Shown here: positions 1 through 8,423 of the stretch, in pieces
Layout: each line of letters begins with the position of its first letter
How positions within the stretch are numbered: position 1 is the first letter of the stretch
Origin: an uncultured Microbacterium sp.
GTDB lineage: Bacteria; Actinomycetota; Actinomycetes; Actinomycetales; Microbacteriaceae
Direction of reading: 5' to 3'
Assembly: GCF_947489255.1 (NCBI RefSeq)
Contig: NZ_CANLCY010000001.1
Span: forward strand, 248,001 to 312,000
DNA length: 64,000 nucleotides
Notes under the pieces: generated by a model
What the model was told of the DNA's origin: nothing
The model's input: only the letters and a program-made list of their open reading frames with translations
The model's database searches: none
Program-made: the position numbers and the translations under genes

Positions 1-1
1 C

Positions 2-766
2 GGGTGCGAGGCGCCGTGGCACAAGGCCCAGTTCACGCTCGCCTACAACGCCGAGGCGATCGCCGACCCGCCGACCACCCTCGCGGGGGTCCTCGACTGG
101 GCCGATGCCCACCCCGGCCGCTTCACCTACCCGGCGCCGCCGGACTTCACCGGATCGGTCTTCGTGCGCGAGGCCCTCGCGAGCGTGTCGGGCGGGGCCG
201 ACGAGGTACCCACCGCCTACTCGCAGGACGCCTACGACGACCTCGCACCGGCGCTGTGGGACCGCCTCGACGCCCTCGCGCCGAACCTGTGGCGCGGCGG
301 CGACACCTACCCCGCGAACGAGACCGAGCTCGGCCAGCTCTTCGCCGACCGGCAGGTCGACATGACCATGACCTACGGCCCGGCGACGCTCACGGGCCTC
401 GTGGCCGACGGGACCTACCCCGCCCAGACCAAGGTGCTGACGCTCGAGGACGGCACGGTCGGCAACGCCAGCTTCCTCGGACTGCCGGTGAACTCCGACG
501 CCGCGGCGGGCGCGATGGTCGTCGCCAATGTCGCCCTCTCGGCCGAGCAGCAGGCGAAGAAGGCCGAGCCCGACGTGTGGGGTCAGTTCCCCGTGCTCGA
601 CCTGAACGCCCTGTCGGCCGAGGACCGCGCTCTCTTCGATGCTCTGCCGGCCTCGCCGGTCGTGCCCGCGTACGACGAGCTCTCGCGCAACGCGCACGGC
701 GAGCTCGCCGCGGAATGGGTGCCCGCCCTCGACGACGGGTGGCGGCAGAACGTGCTCTCGCGGTGA
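2..766 (+). CDS. YnjB-like ABC transporter substrate-binding protein (5' partial)
   Basis: The reading frame is open from the left edge, so the N-terminus and any signal peptide are missing; 254 residues remain. The sequence is that of the periplasmic-type solute receptor found with YnjC/YnjD-type ABC importers, with phrases such as FTYPAPPDFTGSVFVREAL and a late TYGPATLTGLV segment. In this family the protein captures an unidentified small solute (thiamine and iron have been suggested) and hands it to the permeases. The stop codon overlaps the GTG of the first permease (GTGA), so the four genes up to 3505 form one translationally coupled operon. The family call is fairly safe; the substrate is unknown. 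Confidence 0.8.
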   Translation, partial: GCEAPWHKAQFTLAYNAEAIADPPTTLAGVLDWADAHPGRFTYPAPPDFTGSVFVREALASVSGGADEVPTAYSQDAYDDLAPALWDRLDALAPNLWRGGDTYPANETELGQLFADRQVDMTMTYGPATLTGLVADGTYPAQTKVLTLEDGTVGNASFLGLPVNSDAAAGAMVVANVALSAEQQAKKAEPDVWGQFPVLDLNALSAEDRALFDALPASPVVPAYDELSRNAHGELAAEWVPALDDGWRQNVLSR

Positions 767-1638
767 CCTGGGCGCCCGTCGCGCGGCGCCGCGGCTCGCC
801 CCGCGAGAGGCTGCGCGGGGCGGTGCTGGTGCTGCCCGCCGTCGTTCTCGCCCTCGTGGTGCTGGGCGGCGGCATCGGGGCGACGGCGCTGCAGGCGTTC
901 GGGCTGCTGCCGGTGGTGGGACGACCCACTCCGGGGGTGGCGGCCTTCACGGCGCGTCCCGGCGAGCTGCTCGCCGCGGTCGGCGTCTCGGTAAGCGTCG
1001 CCGCGGTCAGCACCGTGCTGGCGGTGGTCATCGGCACGCTCGCCGCCGTCGTGATCGTCTCCCGCACGCGCAGCAGCCGCGCGGTGGCGGCTCTCGGCAC
1101 CCTCACCGTCACCGTCCCGCACCTGATCGCCGCGGCCACCGTGGGCCTGCTGCTGTCGGACGCCGGTGTGCTGCCCCGACTCCTCGGCATCCCCCCGGAG
1201 TCGTGGGCGCCGTGGGTCGGCGGTCCGCTCTGGGGGGCCGCGATCGTCGAGCTGGCGTGGAAGGAGTCGGCGTTCATCGCCCTCATCGTCACGGGCACGC
1301 TCGCGACCCGCATCCAGACCTACGACGAGACCGCGGCCCTGCTCGGGGCCGGCCGCGCGCAGCGGTTCCGCCACGTTCTGCTGCCGCTGACGGCGCCGAC
1401 GATCCTCATCGGCGCGGCGATCAGCTTCGTCTACGCCCTCGGGTCGTACGAGGTGCTGTGGCTTCTCGGTCGCACCTCGCCCGAGCCGCTCCCGGTCCTG
1501 GCCGTGCGCCTGTTCCAGGGCGTGTCGCTCGACTCGCGGCCCGAAGCGGCGGCGGTCGCCCTCGTCACGAGCGTGCTGGCGCTCGTCGCGGTGGCCCTCA
1601 CCTTCGCCGCCCTCCGACGGACGGCGGCGTGGCGGTGA
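763..1638 (+). CDS. ABC transporter permease (YnjC N-terminal half-like)
   Basis: A 291-aa inner-membrane permease. Hydrophobic segments start around residue 22, and the cytoplasmic EAA-type loop is visible as ETAALLGAGRAQRFRHVLLPL near residues 188-208, which docks on the ATPase. The GTG start at 763 overlaps the previous stop by 4 nt, so translation is coupled. In E. coli YnjC both permease halves are one roughly 500-residue protein; here they are two separate overlapping genes. It should pair with the next gene to form the membrane channel. Confidence is high for the permease family, low for the substrate. Confidence 0.88.
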   Translation: MTWAPVARRRGSPRERLRGAVLVLPAVVLALVVLGGGIGATALQAFGLLPVVGRPTPGVAAFTARPGELLAAVGVSVSVAAVSTVLAVVIGTLAAVVIVSRTRSSRAVAALGTLTVTVPHLIAAATVGLLLSDAGVLPRLLGIPPESWAPWVGGPLWGAAIVELAWKESAFIALIVTGTLATRIQTYDETAALLGAGRAQRFRHVLLPLTAPTILIGAAISFVYALGSYEVLWLLGRTSPEPLPVLAVRLFQGVSLDSRPEAAAVALVTSVLALVAVALTFAALRRTAAWR

Positions 1639-2468
1639 CCGCCGTCGACAGTCCCCTCACCCGCCCCCGCGGCGCCGGCCGGATCGTGCGCCGCACGTTC
1701 GCCGTGGTCCTCGCGGTGTGGTTCGCGCTCCCGCTGCTGCCGCTCGTGCTGTGGTCGTTCGCCGATCGCTGGAGCTTTCCGTCCGCGCTCCCCACGGAGT
1801 TCGGCATCCGTTCCCTCGACCAGGCGATCGCCTTCGGCGCGGTGCCGGCGCTGGGCCGCTCCCTCGTACTCGGTGTCGTCGTCGCGGTCGCCGCGACCCT
1901 GCTGGGCGCCCTCGCCGCTCGAGCGCTCACCTTCGGAGCGGTGCCCGGGGCACGGTTCGTCTCGGTGCTGCTGCTCGCACCCATCGCCCTTCCCCCCTTC
2001 GCCGCCGTGCTCGGCGTCAACATCGTGCTGCTGCGCGCGCACGTGCCCTCGGCCGTCGGGGTGGCGATGGTGCTGACCGTCATGGCGCTGCCGTACACGG
2101 CGTTCGTCATGCGCACCGCCTACGGCGCCTACGACCGTTCGTACGAGGAGGAGGCGCGGCTGCTGGGCGCGGGCCGCCTGCAGGTGCTGCGCCGGGTGCA
2201 GCTGCCCCTGATCGCGCCGGCTCTCGCGCGCGCCGCGTTCCTGGCGTTCCTCGTGGCCTGGAGCGACTACATCGTCACCCTCATCGTGGGCGGGGGCGAG
2301 GTCGTCACCCTGCCGATCGTCGTCGCCTCGGCGGCCGCGGGTCTCGGCAACGACGCGGCCGTGGCTCTGATGTCGCTGTCGGCGGTCGTGCCCCCCGTCC
2401 TGCTGCTGATCGGCGTCCTCGCCTGCGGTCGCCGCCGCCCCCGAACCCGGAAAGAGGTGGTCGCGTGA
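1635..2468 (+). CDS. ABC transporter permease (YnjC C-terminal half-like)
   Basis: The second membrane subunit, 277 aa from the GTG at 1635 that overlaps the upstream TGA; a GTG two codons earlier (1629) is an alternative start. The first transmembrane helix begins near residue 18 (FAVVLAVWFALPLLPLVLW). The EAA loop reads EEARLLGAGRLQVLRRVQLPL. It belongs to the binding-protein-dependent transport permease fold and likely forms a heterodimer with the product of 763-1638. The gene is coupled to the ATPase by another GTGA overlap at 2465-2468. Confidence 0.87.
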   Translation: MTAVDSPLTRPRGAGRIVRRTFAVVLAVWFALPLLPLVLWSFADRWSFPSALPTEFGIRSLDQAIAFGAVPALGRSLVLGVVVAVAATLLGALAARALTFGAVPGARFVSVLLLAPIALPPFAAVLGVNIVLLRAHVPSAVGVAMVLTVMALPYTAFVMRTAYGAYDRSYEEEARLLGAGRLQVLRRVQLPLIAPALARAAFLAFLVAWSDYIVTLIVGGGEVVTLPIVVASAAAGLGNDAAVALMSLSAVVPPVLLLIGVLACGRRRPRTRKEVVA

Positions 2469-3505
2469 GCGCCGACCTGGTCCTGACGGGACTGACGAAG
2501 ACGTTCGCCTCGTCGACGGCCCCCGCCCTCGACGACCTGTCGCTGACGGTCGCCGCGGGCACCTGTACGGCGGTGCTCGGACCGAGCGGCTCCGGCAAGT
2601 CGACACTGCTCCGCGTGATCGCGGGGCTCGAGAACCCCGACCGCGGCACGGTCTCGATCGCGGGGCGCGATGTCGCCGACGTCGTCGCCGAGCGGCGCGG
2701 GGTCGGCATGGTGTTCCAACGGTCCCTGCTGTTCCCGCACCTGTCGGTGCTCGACAACGTCGCCTTCTCGGACCGGGTGTCCGGGATGCCGCGTGCTCGC
2801 GCCCGCGCGCGCGCCGAGCGCTACCTCGACACCGTGCGGCTCGCCGGGTACGGCCGACGCCGGGTCGGCGAGCTGTCGGGCGGGCAGGAGCAGCGCGTCG
2901 CGATCGCCCGGGCCCTGGCCGCCGAGCCCGCCGTGCTGCTGCTCGACGAGCCGTTCAGCGCCCTCGACCCGGCCCTGCGCGCCGACATGCACGACCTGCT
3001 CGAGGCGGTGCGTGCCGACCTCGCCCCGACGATCCTGCTCGTCACGCACGACCGTGACGAAGCCGCTCGGGTCGCGGATCGCATCGCCCTCGTCGAGCAC
3101 GGCCGGCTGCTGCACGAGGGCACGGTCGTCGACGCCTACCGCCGCCCGGAGAGTCTGCGCGCGGCCGAGCTCATGGGCACGCGCAACGCCGTCCCCGGGG
3201 AGGTGCGCGGCGGCATGCATCGCAGCGCGCTCGGCGAGGTCGCCGCGGTCGGCGTCGCCGACGGTCGCGCGACGCTCGTGTTCCGCCAGGAGGACGTGCG
3301 CGTGGGCGAGGCGGGGGATGCCGCTTCCCTCGGCCTCGTCGGAACGGTCGAGGCGCGGCGGCCGGTGGGTGCGCGCAGCGAGGTCACCGTGCGCGCCGGA
3401 GCGCTGACGCTGCACGCGGAGGTGCCGTCGGTCTCGCCCCTGCGGCCGGGCGACCAGATCGCGGTGTCGGTCCCGGTCGAACTCGCGCACGTCGTCGCGG
3501 GCTGA
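2465..3505 (+). CDS. ABC transporter ATP-binding protein (YnjD/PotA-like)
   Basis: A 346-aa ATPase that energises the importer encoded upstream. Walker A is GPSGSGKST (about residues 39-47), the Q-loop lies near VFQRSLLFPH, the signature is LSGGQEQRVAIARAL (note QEQ rather than the usual QQQ or QRQ), Walker B is VLLLDEPFSALD, and the switch His sits in LLVTHDRDEA. About 110 residues after the nucleotide-binding domain resemble a regulatory TOBE-like extension, making it much longer than the roughly 217-residue E. coli YnjD. An AAAGAGG ribosome site at 2451-2457 precedes the GTG start by 7 nt. It is the last gene of the operon and converges on the radical SAM gene. Confidence 0.9.
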   Translation: MSADLVLTGLTKTFASSTAPALDDLSLTVAAGTCTAVLGPSGSGKSTLLRVIAGLENPDRGTVSIAGRDVADVVAERRGVGMVFQRSLLFPHLSVLDNVAFSDRVSGMPRARARARAERYLDTVRLAGYGRRRVGELSGGQEQRVAIARALAAEPAVLLLDEPFSALDPALRADMHDLLEAVRADLAPTILLVTHDRDEAARVADRIALVEHGRLLHEGTVVDAYRRPESLRAAELMGTRNAVPGEVRGGMHRSALGEVAAVGVADGRATLVFRQEDVRVGEAGDAASLGLVGTVEARRPVGARSEVTVRAGALTLHAEVPSVSPLRPGDQIAVSVPVELAHVVAG

Positions 3506-3522
3506 GGCGGCCCGTCGCGCCG

Positions 3523-3534
3523 CGGAACGTTCCG
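3523..3534. terminator. Palindrome between convergent genes, possible terminator core
   Basis: The 12-bp perfect palindrome CGGAACGTTCCG sits in the 92-bp gap between the converging transporter operon and the radical SAM gene, inside a very GC-rich stretch that can fold further. No T-run follows, as is common in actinobacteria. The position suits a bidirectional terminator, but nothing else supports it. Confidence 0.3.
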
Positions 3535-3597
3535 GAGGCCGCGCCGAACGCCGCGGCGCAGTCGCTCCGGCGGCGGGTCACGGCATCCGCACGCGCC

Positions 3598-5067
3598 TCA
3601 CGCCGTGCGAGACCCCGTCTCGCGCACCGCGGTCAGCCCCGACGGGCGAGCCGTCACCGTCGCACCCGGGCGCACCGTCGGCAGCGGCAGGATGCGGCGA
3701 AGCTCCTCGTTCTCCTTCGGGTCGAGCACCGAGTGCTGTACGCACGCGGGCACCAGACGGCCGTCCTCCGGGTGAGCCATGGCGTACATGCACGCGCCCA
3801 GGCGCTCCTGCGTCTCGCGCAGCAGCGGGTCGTCGGCGGTCACGCCCTCTTCCATGAGCTTCCACGCGGGCGCGACCTGCTCGGCATCCATGAAGTTGTG
3901 GATCACGAACGTCTTGAACGAGACCTTGCCGCGGCGCGCGGCCGACACGACCTTTCGCAGACCGCCCGCGCGGTGCAGCACGCGCGACATCAGGCCGATC
4001 AGCGGAGGGATGTCGCCGGGGTGCGAGGCGAGGGCGCGCACGACCTTGACCGCCAGGACATGACGCGGGATGCCGCCGAAGATCATGCCTCCGAAGTGTG
4101 CGAGGAACCGGTCGCGCGCCGCGATGTCCTTGGGGTCCTCGGGGTCGAGAACCGGTGCGAAGGTCTTGCCGACGCGCACGCCCACGGTCGAACGGTTGCA
4201 GCGCGGATCGCCGAACTGCGTGGCCTGCCACGGCAGCTTCTGCCCCGCGCCGGCCTCGATGCGCTCCCAGACCGCGTCGATCGTGACCTCGCCGAAGTCC
4301 TCGCGCCAGCGGCGGTCGTCGCCGATGAAGGCGGCGGGCTGGAACGACATCATGTCGAAGGGCATCTCGAGCACGTCGCGCGTGACCTGCTCGACCTCGC
4401 CGACGTTCGACGGGGTGACCGTCATGTTGTGGGCGAGGTAGCTGCTGACGCCGTGGTCGCGCTTGAGGTCGACGAACATGCGCGCGAACTTCTCGCGGAA
4501 GGGGTTCAGCTCGGCTTCGCCCCGCGGGCGGACCGCGCCCCGGCGGCCGCGCATCAGGGAGTCGAAGTGCGCCGCGAACGACACCTTGTCGAAACGCGGC
4601 TTGCCGTCCTCGTCGAGGACGACGTCGAGCAGGTAGTCGTAGTCGAAGTCGCCGTGCGTCATCGACATCGGCTCGCGGCCGACGGCGCGCATCGCGAGCA
4701 GGGATCGCGCGTGATCCTCCGCGCTGAGAAGGCTGACCTCTCCGCCGATGAGCTGCGCGTGCGCGCGGGGTCCGCGCACCTCGCGCAGGTAGTCCATCTG
4801 GCGGGTGACGTTGTCGACGGTGTGCTCCCCGTCGATGCGCACCTTGTTGGCATCCGCCGAGTGGTAGCAGGGCGAGCAGGTGAGATTGCACTTCGGGAAG
4901 ACCCCGTGCGTGCCCTCGCACCCCACCGCGCTGCGCCCCAGGAGCTGGCTGGGCGTCTTGGCGTGCTCGGGCAGCTCCGCCCATCGCCGGTCGAGGGCCC
5001 GGCGGGTCTCGGGGTGGATGGGGCGGGTGTCGAGTTCGAACCGCCGGAGGGTCGTCGCCAGTCGCAT
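3598..5067 (-). CDS. Radical SAM protein, function unknown
   Basis: A 489-aa protein with the radical SAM iron-sulfur motif CNLTCSPC (CxxxCxxC, Cys60, Cys64, Cys67) and an extra Cys50 just before it. The IGGEVSLL segment near residue 107 matches the GGE motif that contacts the SAM amino group. A C-terminal stretch CMYAMAHPEDGRLVPACVQHSVLD holds further cysteines, but no clear SPASM pattern. The start is supported by AAAGGA about 6 nt upstream of ATG. It stands alone: the next gene on this strand ends 120 bp upstream, and I see no small precursor-peptide gene or maturase partner nearby. The enzyme class is secure; the substrate is not known. Confidence 0.85.
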   Translation of the reverse strand: MRLATTLRRFELDTRPIHPETRRALDRRWAELPEHAKTPSQLLGRSAVGCEGTHGVFPKCNLTCSPCYHSADANKVRIDGEHTVDNVTRQMDYLREVRGPRAHAQLIGGEVSLLSAEDHARSLLAMRAVGREPMSMTHGDFDYDYLLDVVLDEDGKPRFDKVSFAAHFDSLMRGRRGAVRPRGEAELNPFREKFARMFVDLKRDHGVSSYLAHNMTVTPSNVGEVEQVTRDVLEMPFDMMSFQPAAFIGDDRRWREDFGEVTIDAVWERIEAGAGQKLPWQATQFGDPRCNRSTVGVRVGKTFAPVLDPEDPKDIAARDRFLAHFGGMIFGGIPRHVLAVKVVRALASHPGDIPPLIGLMSRVLHRAGGLRKVVSAARRGKVSFKTFVIHNFMDAEQVAPAWKLMEEGVTADDPLLRETQERLGACMYAMAHPEDGRLVPACVQHSVLDPKENEELRRILPLPTVRPGATVTARPSGLTAVRETGSRTA

Positions 5068-5187
5068 GTCGTCCTTTCGTGGCGTCGTCGCACTACGAGA
5101 AGTGTTCGCCGCGCGCCCGGGTTCGGATTGCGCAGGCCTCCATCCTGCCCTCCTTCCGCTCGATCGGCGCGGGCGAAACGGGCCGGG

Positions 5188-7074
5188 TCAGCGGATACCA
5201 GCGACGCGGCGGAGGGCGACGGCGCTCGTGACCGCCCCCGCCACGCGGTCCGTGTGCCGCAACGACAGGGCGTTGGAGTTCGGCCGGGTGAAGGCTCCGG
5301 CCTCGAGCCCCGCGGTGAACGGGCCCAGTGCGAACAGCGTCGCGTGCGCCGAGCCGTCGCGGCCGATCACCCGCCCGTCGGGGTCGGTGTCGATGCGTCC
5401 GAGCGAGCCGCTGAACTGCTCGTCGGACACGTGCACCTCCCGCCCGTGCCGGGTGGCGAGCTCGCGCAGGGCCGGGTTGTCGCTCGCGGCCGCCGCGGGT
5501 GCGGGCAGCCACGCGTCGACGAGCGCGGAGGCGACGATCTCGCCGCCGTGACGGGGGGAGGTGGCGACGAAGCCTCGGGTCGGGTCGAGGTGCACCGACA
5601 GCTCGGGCCCGAGGAAGCGCACGACGCCCGCGTCGGCGAGCGCGAGCAGCTCCTCCAGGCGGTGCGGCGGTGGTCCCGACGCGACATAGCTGAAGAACGT
5701 GTGCCACGTGACGGGCAGGTCGACCGCTCGCGAGCGCGCGCTCCACCGTTCGACCGGGATGTCGCCGAGCGCGAGGAACGAGCCCAGGATCGTCAGGAAC
5801 AGCGCCTGCGTCGCGCTGTGCTGCGCCGAGGTGCGCAGCAGCAGGTCGTCGGCGATGTGCCGCCGGACGCGCGCGTGAACCGCCCGCTCGTCGGGGAAGG
5901 TCTCCTCTCCCAGCGGCACGTCCAGGAGCGGAACGTCGAACCGGTCGAGGGGATCCGGCACCACCTCGGCGACCGCGCGGCGGAGCGCCGCCGTATCGCC
6001 GTCGACCGCCTGCAGCGTCGCGCGGAACGCCTCCCAGGTGGTGCCGACGCGTTCGGGGTGCCCGGTGAAGAGCTCGCGGTAGTGCCCCCGCACGAGCTCC
6101 CGCGCGATGAGCGGCCACACGTCGTCGAGGAAGTCGATGGTGCCGGGCCGAGCCAGCAGCTCGGCGATGGCCGCGGGCGTCAGGACCTCGCGCTCGGGAG
6201 GATCGCCCTGCACCTGCGACGTCACCTTCGATCGGTAGGGCACGCCGCGCCGCGAGCCGAGGTGCAGCCGCGGCTCGCGCCCCGAGGGGATGTAGACGAG
6301 CGTGCCGCGGGCGTTCCGCGAGAAACGGCCTCCGCGCCCCTGGGTCAGCAGCACCACGGCATCCACCGACGCCAGTCCCATCCCGCGCACGATGACGTCG
6401 TCGCCGGGGGCGAGGCGCGTCAGGTCGGCGTCGGCGGTGAAGTCCGGCTCGAGGTAGGCGAAGCCGGCGGCGGCGGCCGCGGCGCTCACGTCGAGGGCGG
6501 TGCCCTCCGGCTCGCGTCCGTTGTGCCCGACCGCGTAGACGACGACGTCGGCGTTCAGGCGGATGCCGTCGGCGAGCGCGACCTCCCACCCCTCGGGGGT
6601 CTCGTCGACCCACTGCACGCTGCCCGGATGCCATCGCACCTCGACTCCCGGGGGCGCGATGGCGACCGTGCGGCGCCAGAACCAGTCGAGGTACAGGCTC
6701 TGCAGGCGGCGCGTCGGGAAGCTCTCGCCGCGCAGACCGTCCACCTCGTCGGCCAGCTCGGGATCATCGATCCGCACGTCGGGCAGGCGCCCGTCGCGCA
6801 CGCGTTCCGCCCACTCGATGAGCGAGGGTCCCGAGCGCACCGGACCGGAGATGACGCAGCTTTCGTCGGTGAAGACCGTCACGTCGCGCGCCATCGAGTT
6901 GAGCTTCAGCAGGGGCGACTGCGCATACCGCCAGATGCGCCCGCCCCCGGGCGGGAACGGGTCGACGAGCGTGATGCGCAGGGGCACGGCGTCGGCGCGC
7001 GTGCGCCGTGCGAGCAGGCGCTCCACGAGCATCACCGCCCGCGGTCCCGCCCCGACGATCACGAGGTCGCTCAC
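5188..7074 (-). CDS. FAD/NAD(P)-binding protein (PF13454-type)
   Basis: A 628-aa predicted flavoprotein. The N-terminus VIVGAGPRAVMLVERLL is a Rossmann dinucleotide-binding motif of the family annotated as FAD-NAD(P)-binding protein, and the family block DPFPPGGGRIWRYAQSPLLKLNSM follows. Members resemble ornithine/lysine N-monooxygenase-type flavoproteins, but their substrates are mostly unknown. The GTG start overlaps the stop of the upstream LLM monooxygenase by 4 nt, so it is the third cistron of that operon. It could supply reduced flavin or catalyse a step after monooxygenation; both ideas are inference from position. Confidence 0.75.
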   Translation of the reverse strand: MSDLVIVGAGPRAVMLVERLLARRTRADAVPLRITLVDPFPPGGGRIWRYAQSPLLKLNSMARDVTVFTDESCVISGPVRSGPSLIEWAERVRDGRLPDVRIDDPELADEVDGLRGESFPTRRLQSLYLDWFWRRTVAIAPPGVEVRWHPGSVQWVDETPEGWEVALADGIRLNADVVVYAVGHNGREPEGTALDVSAAAAAAGFAYLEPDFTADADLTRLAPGDDVIVRGMGLASVDAVVLLTQGRGGRFSRNARGTLVYIPSGREPRLHLGSRRGVPYRSKVTSQVQGDPPEREVLTPAAIAELLARPGTIDFLDDVWPLIARELVRGHYRELFTGHPERVGTTWEAFRATLQAVDGDTAALRRAVAEVVPDPLDRFDVPLLDVPLGEETFPDERAVHARVRRHIADDLLLRTSAQHSATQALFLTILGSFLALGDIPVERWSARSRAVDLPVTWHTFFSYVASGPPPHRLEELLALADAGVVRFLGPELSVHLDPTRGFVATSPRHGGEIVASALVDAWLPAPAAAASDNPALRELATRHGREVHVSDEQFSGSLGRIDTDPDGRVIGRDGSAHATLFALGPFTAGLEAGAFTRPNSNALSLRHTDRVAGAVTSAVALRRVAGIR

Positions 7075-8423
7075 GGCGCGGTGACCCGTTCGCGAACCGC
7101 CGGCAGCCCCAGCAGGTCGTGCAGGGTGGCCCCCTCGTCGTACGAGCGTCGGTACGACCCGCGCTCCTGCAGCAGCGGCACGACCCGGTCGGCGAACTCG
7201 TCGAGGCCGTGCGGGGTGACGTGCCCGACCACGGTGAACCCGTCGGTCGCGCGCTCCTGCACGTAGCGGTCGATCTCGGATGCCACGTGCTCCGGCGTCC
7301 CGACGAAGGTGTGGTTCGCGGTCAGACGGATGACGAGCTCGCGGATGCTGAGGTTCTCGGCCGCCGCCTGCTCGCGCAGCTTCCCGACCCGGGCGCGGAT
7401 GGCCGCGTGCCGACCCGCGAAGCCCTGTGCGGTCTCGACGCCCGTGTCGGGTTCGACGTCGGGCAGCGGTCCGTCGGGGTCGTAGCCGCTGAGGTCGCGG
7501 TTCCAGATCTGCTCGAGGTACGTGATCGCCGTCTGCGGGCGCACCTGCGCCAGGGCGATCTCGCGCGAGCGCTCGCGGGCCTCATCGGCGGTGTCGCCGA
7601 GCACGAAGGTCGCGGCGGGGAGGATCTTCAGGGAGTCCTCCTCTCGACCGTGCGCGGCGAGCCGTCCCTTCACGTCGCGGTAGAACTGCTGCGCGTCGGC
7701 GAACTCGGTGTGCAGCGAGAAGATGACGTCGGCGTGGGCCGTGGCGAAGTCGCGGCCGTCGGCCGAGTCCCCGGCCTGCACGATCACCGGCCGCCCCTGG
7801 GGCGAGCGCGGCACGTCGAACACCGCGTCGACGTCGAACAGGCGCGACGCGTGCCGCACCCGCGCGATCGCTCCCGCCCGCAAGAAGGCCCCGGTCTCGG
7901 CATCCGCCTCGATCGCGTCGTCGCGCCACGACGACCACAGTGCCTTCGAGATCTCCGCGAACTCCGACGCCCGCACGTACCGGTCGGCGTGATCGAGGTA
8001 ACCGCCGCGGCGGAAGTTCGCGCCGTGGAACGCGTCGGAGCTGGTCACGGCGTTCCACCCCGCGCGGCCGTTCGAGAGCAGGTCGAGGGTGCCGAGCTGC
8101 CGGGCGAGCTCGTAGGGCTCATTGAACGTCGTGTTGAGCGTGCCGACGAGTCCGATGTGCTCGGTGACCGCCGCGAGAGCGCTGAGGATCGCGAGGGTGT
8201 TCGGACGCCCGGCGACGTCGAGGTCGTGCAGTCGTCCACGATGCTCGCGCAGGCGCAGCCCCTCGGCGAGGAACAGGTAGTCGAACAGGCCGCGCTCGGC
8301 GGTGCGGGCGAAATGTTCGAACGACGAGAAGTCGATCTGGCTCCCCGCGGCCGGATCGGTCCAGACGGTCGTGTTGTTCACGCCGGGGAAGTGGGCGGCG
8401 AGGTGGATCTGCCGACGGGTCAT
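7071..8423 (-). CDS. LLM-class FMN-dependent monooxygenase (NtaA/SnaA/DszA-like)
   Basis: A 450-aa class C flavin monooxygenase of the NtaA/SnaA/DszA/EmoA branch of the bacterial luciferase-like superfamily. Typical blocks are IHLAAHFPGVNNTTVW at the N-terminus, the GRAGWNAVTS segment near residue 130 and PRSPQGRPVIVQAGDSADGRDFAT, which lines the FMN pocket in this family. Such enzymes use FMNH2 and O2 to cleave C-N or C-S bonds in compounds such as nitrilotriacetate, EDTA or dibenzothiophene sulfone. The start is the ATG that overlaps the stop of the preceding gene (ATGA). No NtaB-type flavin reductase is visible in the cluster, so the electron donor is unclear. Confidence 0.88.
   Translation of the reverse strand: MTRRQIHLAAHFPGVNNTTVWTDPAAGSQIDFSSFEHFARTAERGLFDYLFLAEGLRLREHRGRLHDLDVAGRPNTLAILSALAAVTEHIGLVGTLNTTFNEPYELARQLGTLDLLSNGRAGWNAVTSSDAFHGANFRRGGYLDHADRYVRASEFAEISKALWSSWRDDAIEADAETGAFLRAGAIARVRHASRLFDVDAVFDVPRSPQGRPVIVQAGDSADGRDFATAHADVIFSLHTEFADAQQFYRDVKGRLAAHGREEDSLKILPAATFVLGDTADEARERSREIALAQVRPQTAITYLEQIWNRDLSGYDPDGPLPDVEPDTGVETAQGFAGRHAAIRARVGKLREQAAAENLSIRELVIRLTANHTFVGTPEHVASEIDRYVQERATDGFTVVGHVTPHGLDEFADRVVPLLQERGSYRRSYDEGATLHDLLGLPAVRERVTAP

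Noticed and set aside
3733..7266. A plus-strand open frame of 1177 codons opposite the radical SAM and FAD/NAD(P) genes
   Set aside because: Its translation is Arg/Ala/Val/Asp-rich low-complexity sequence without domains. It is the GC-skew shadow of two genes with clear protein families.
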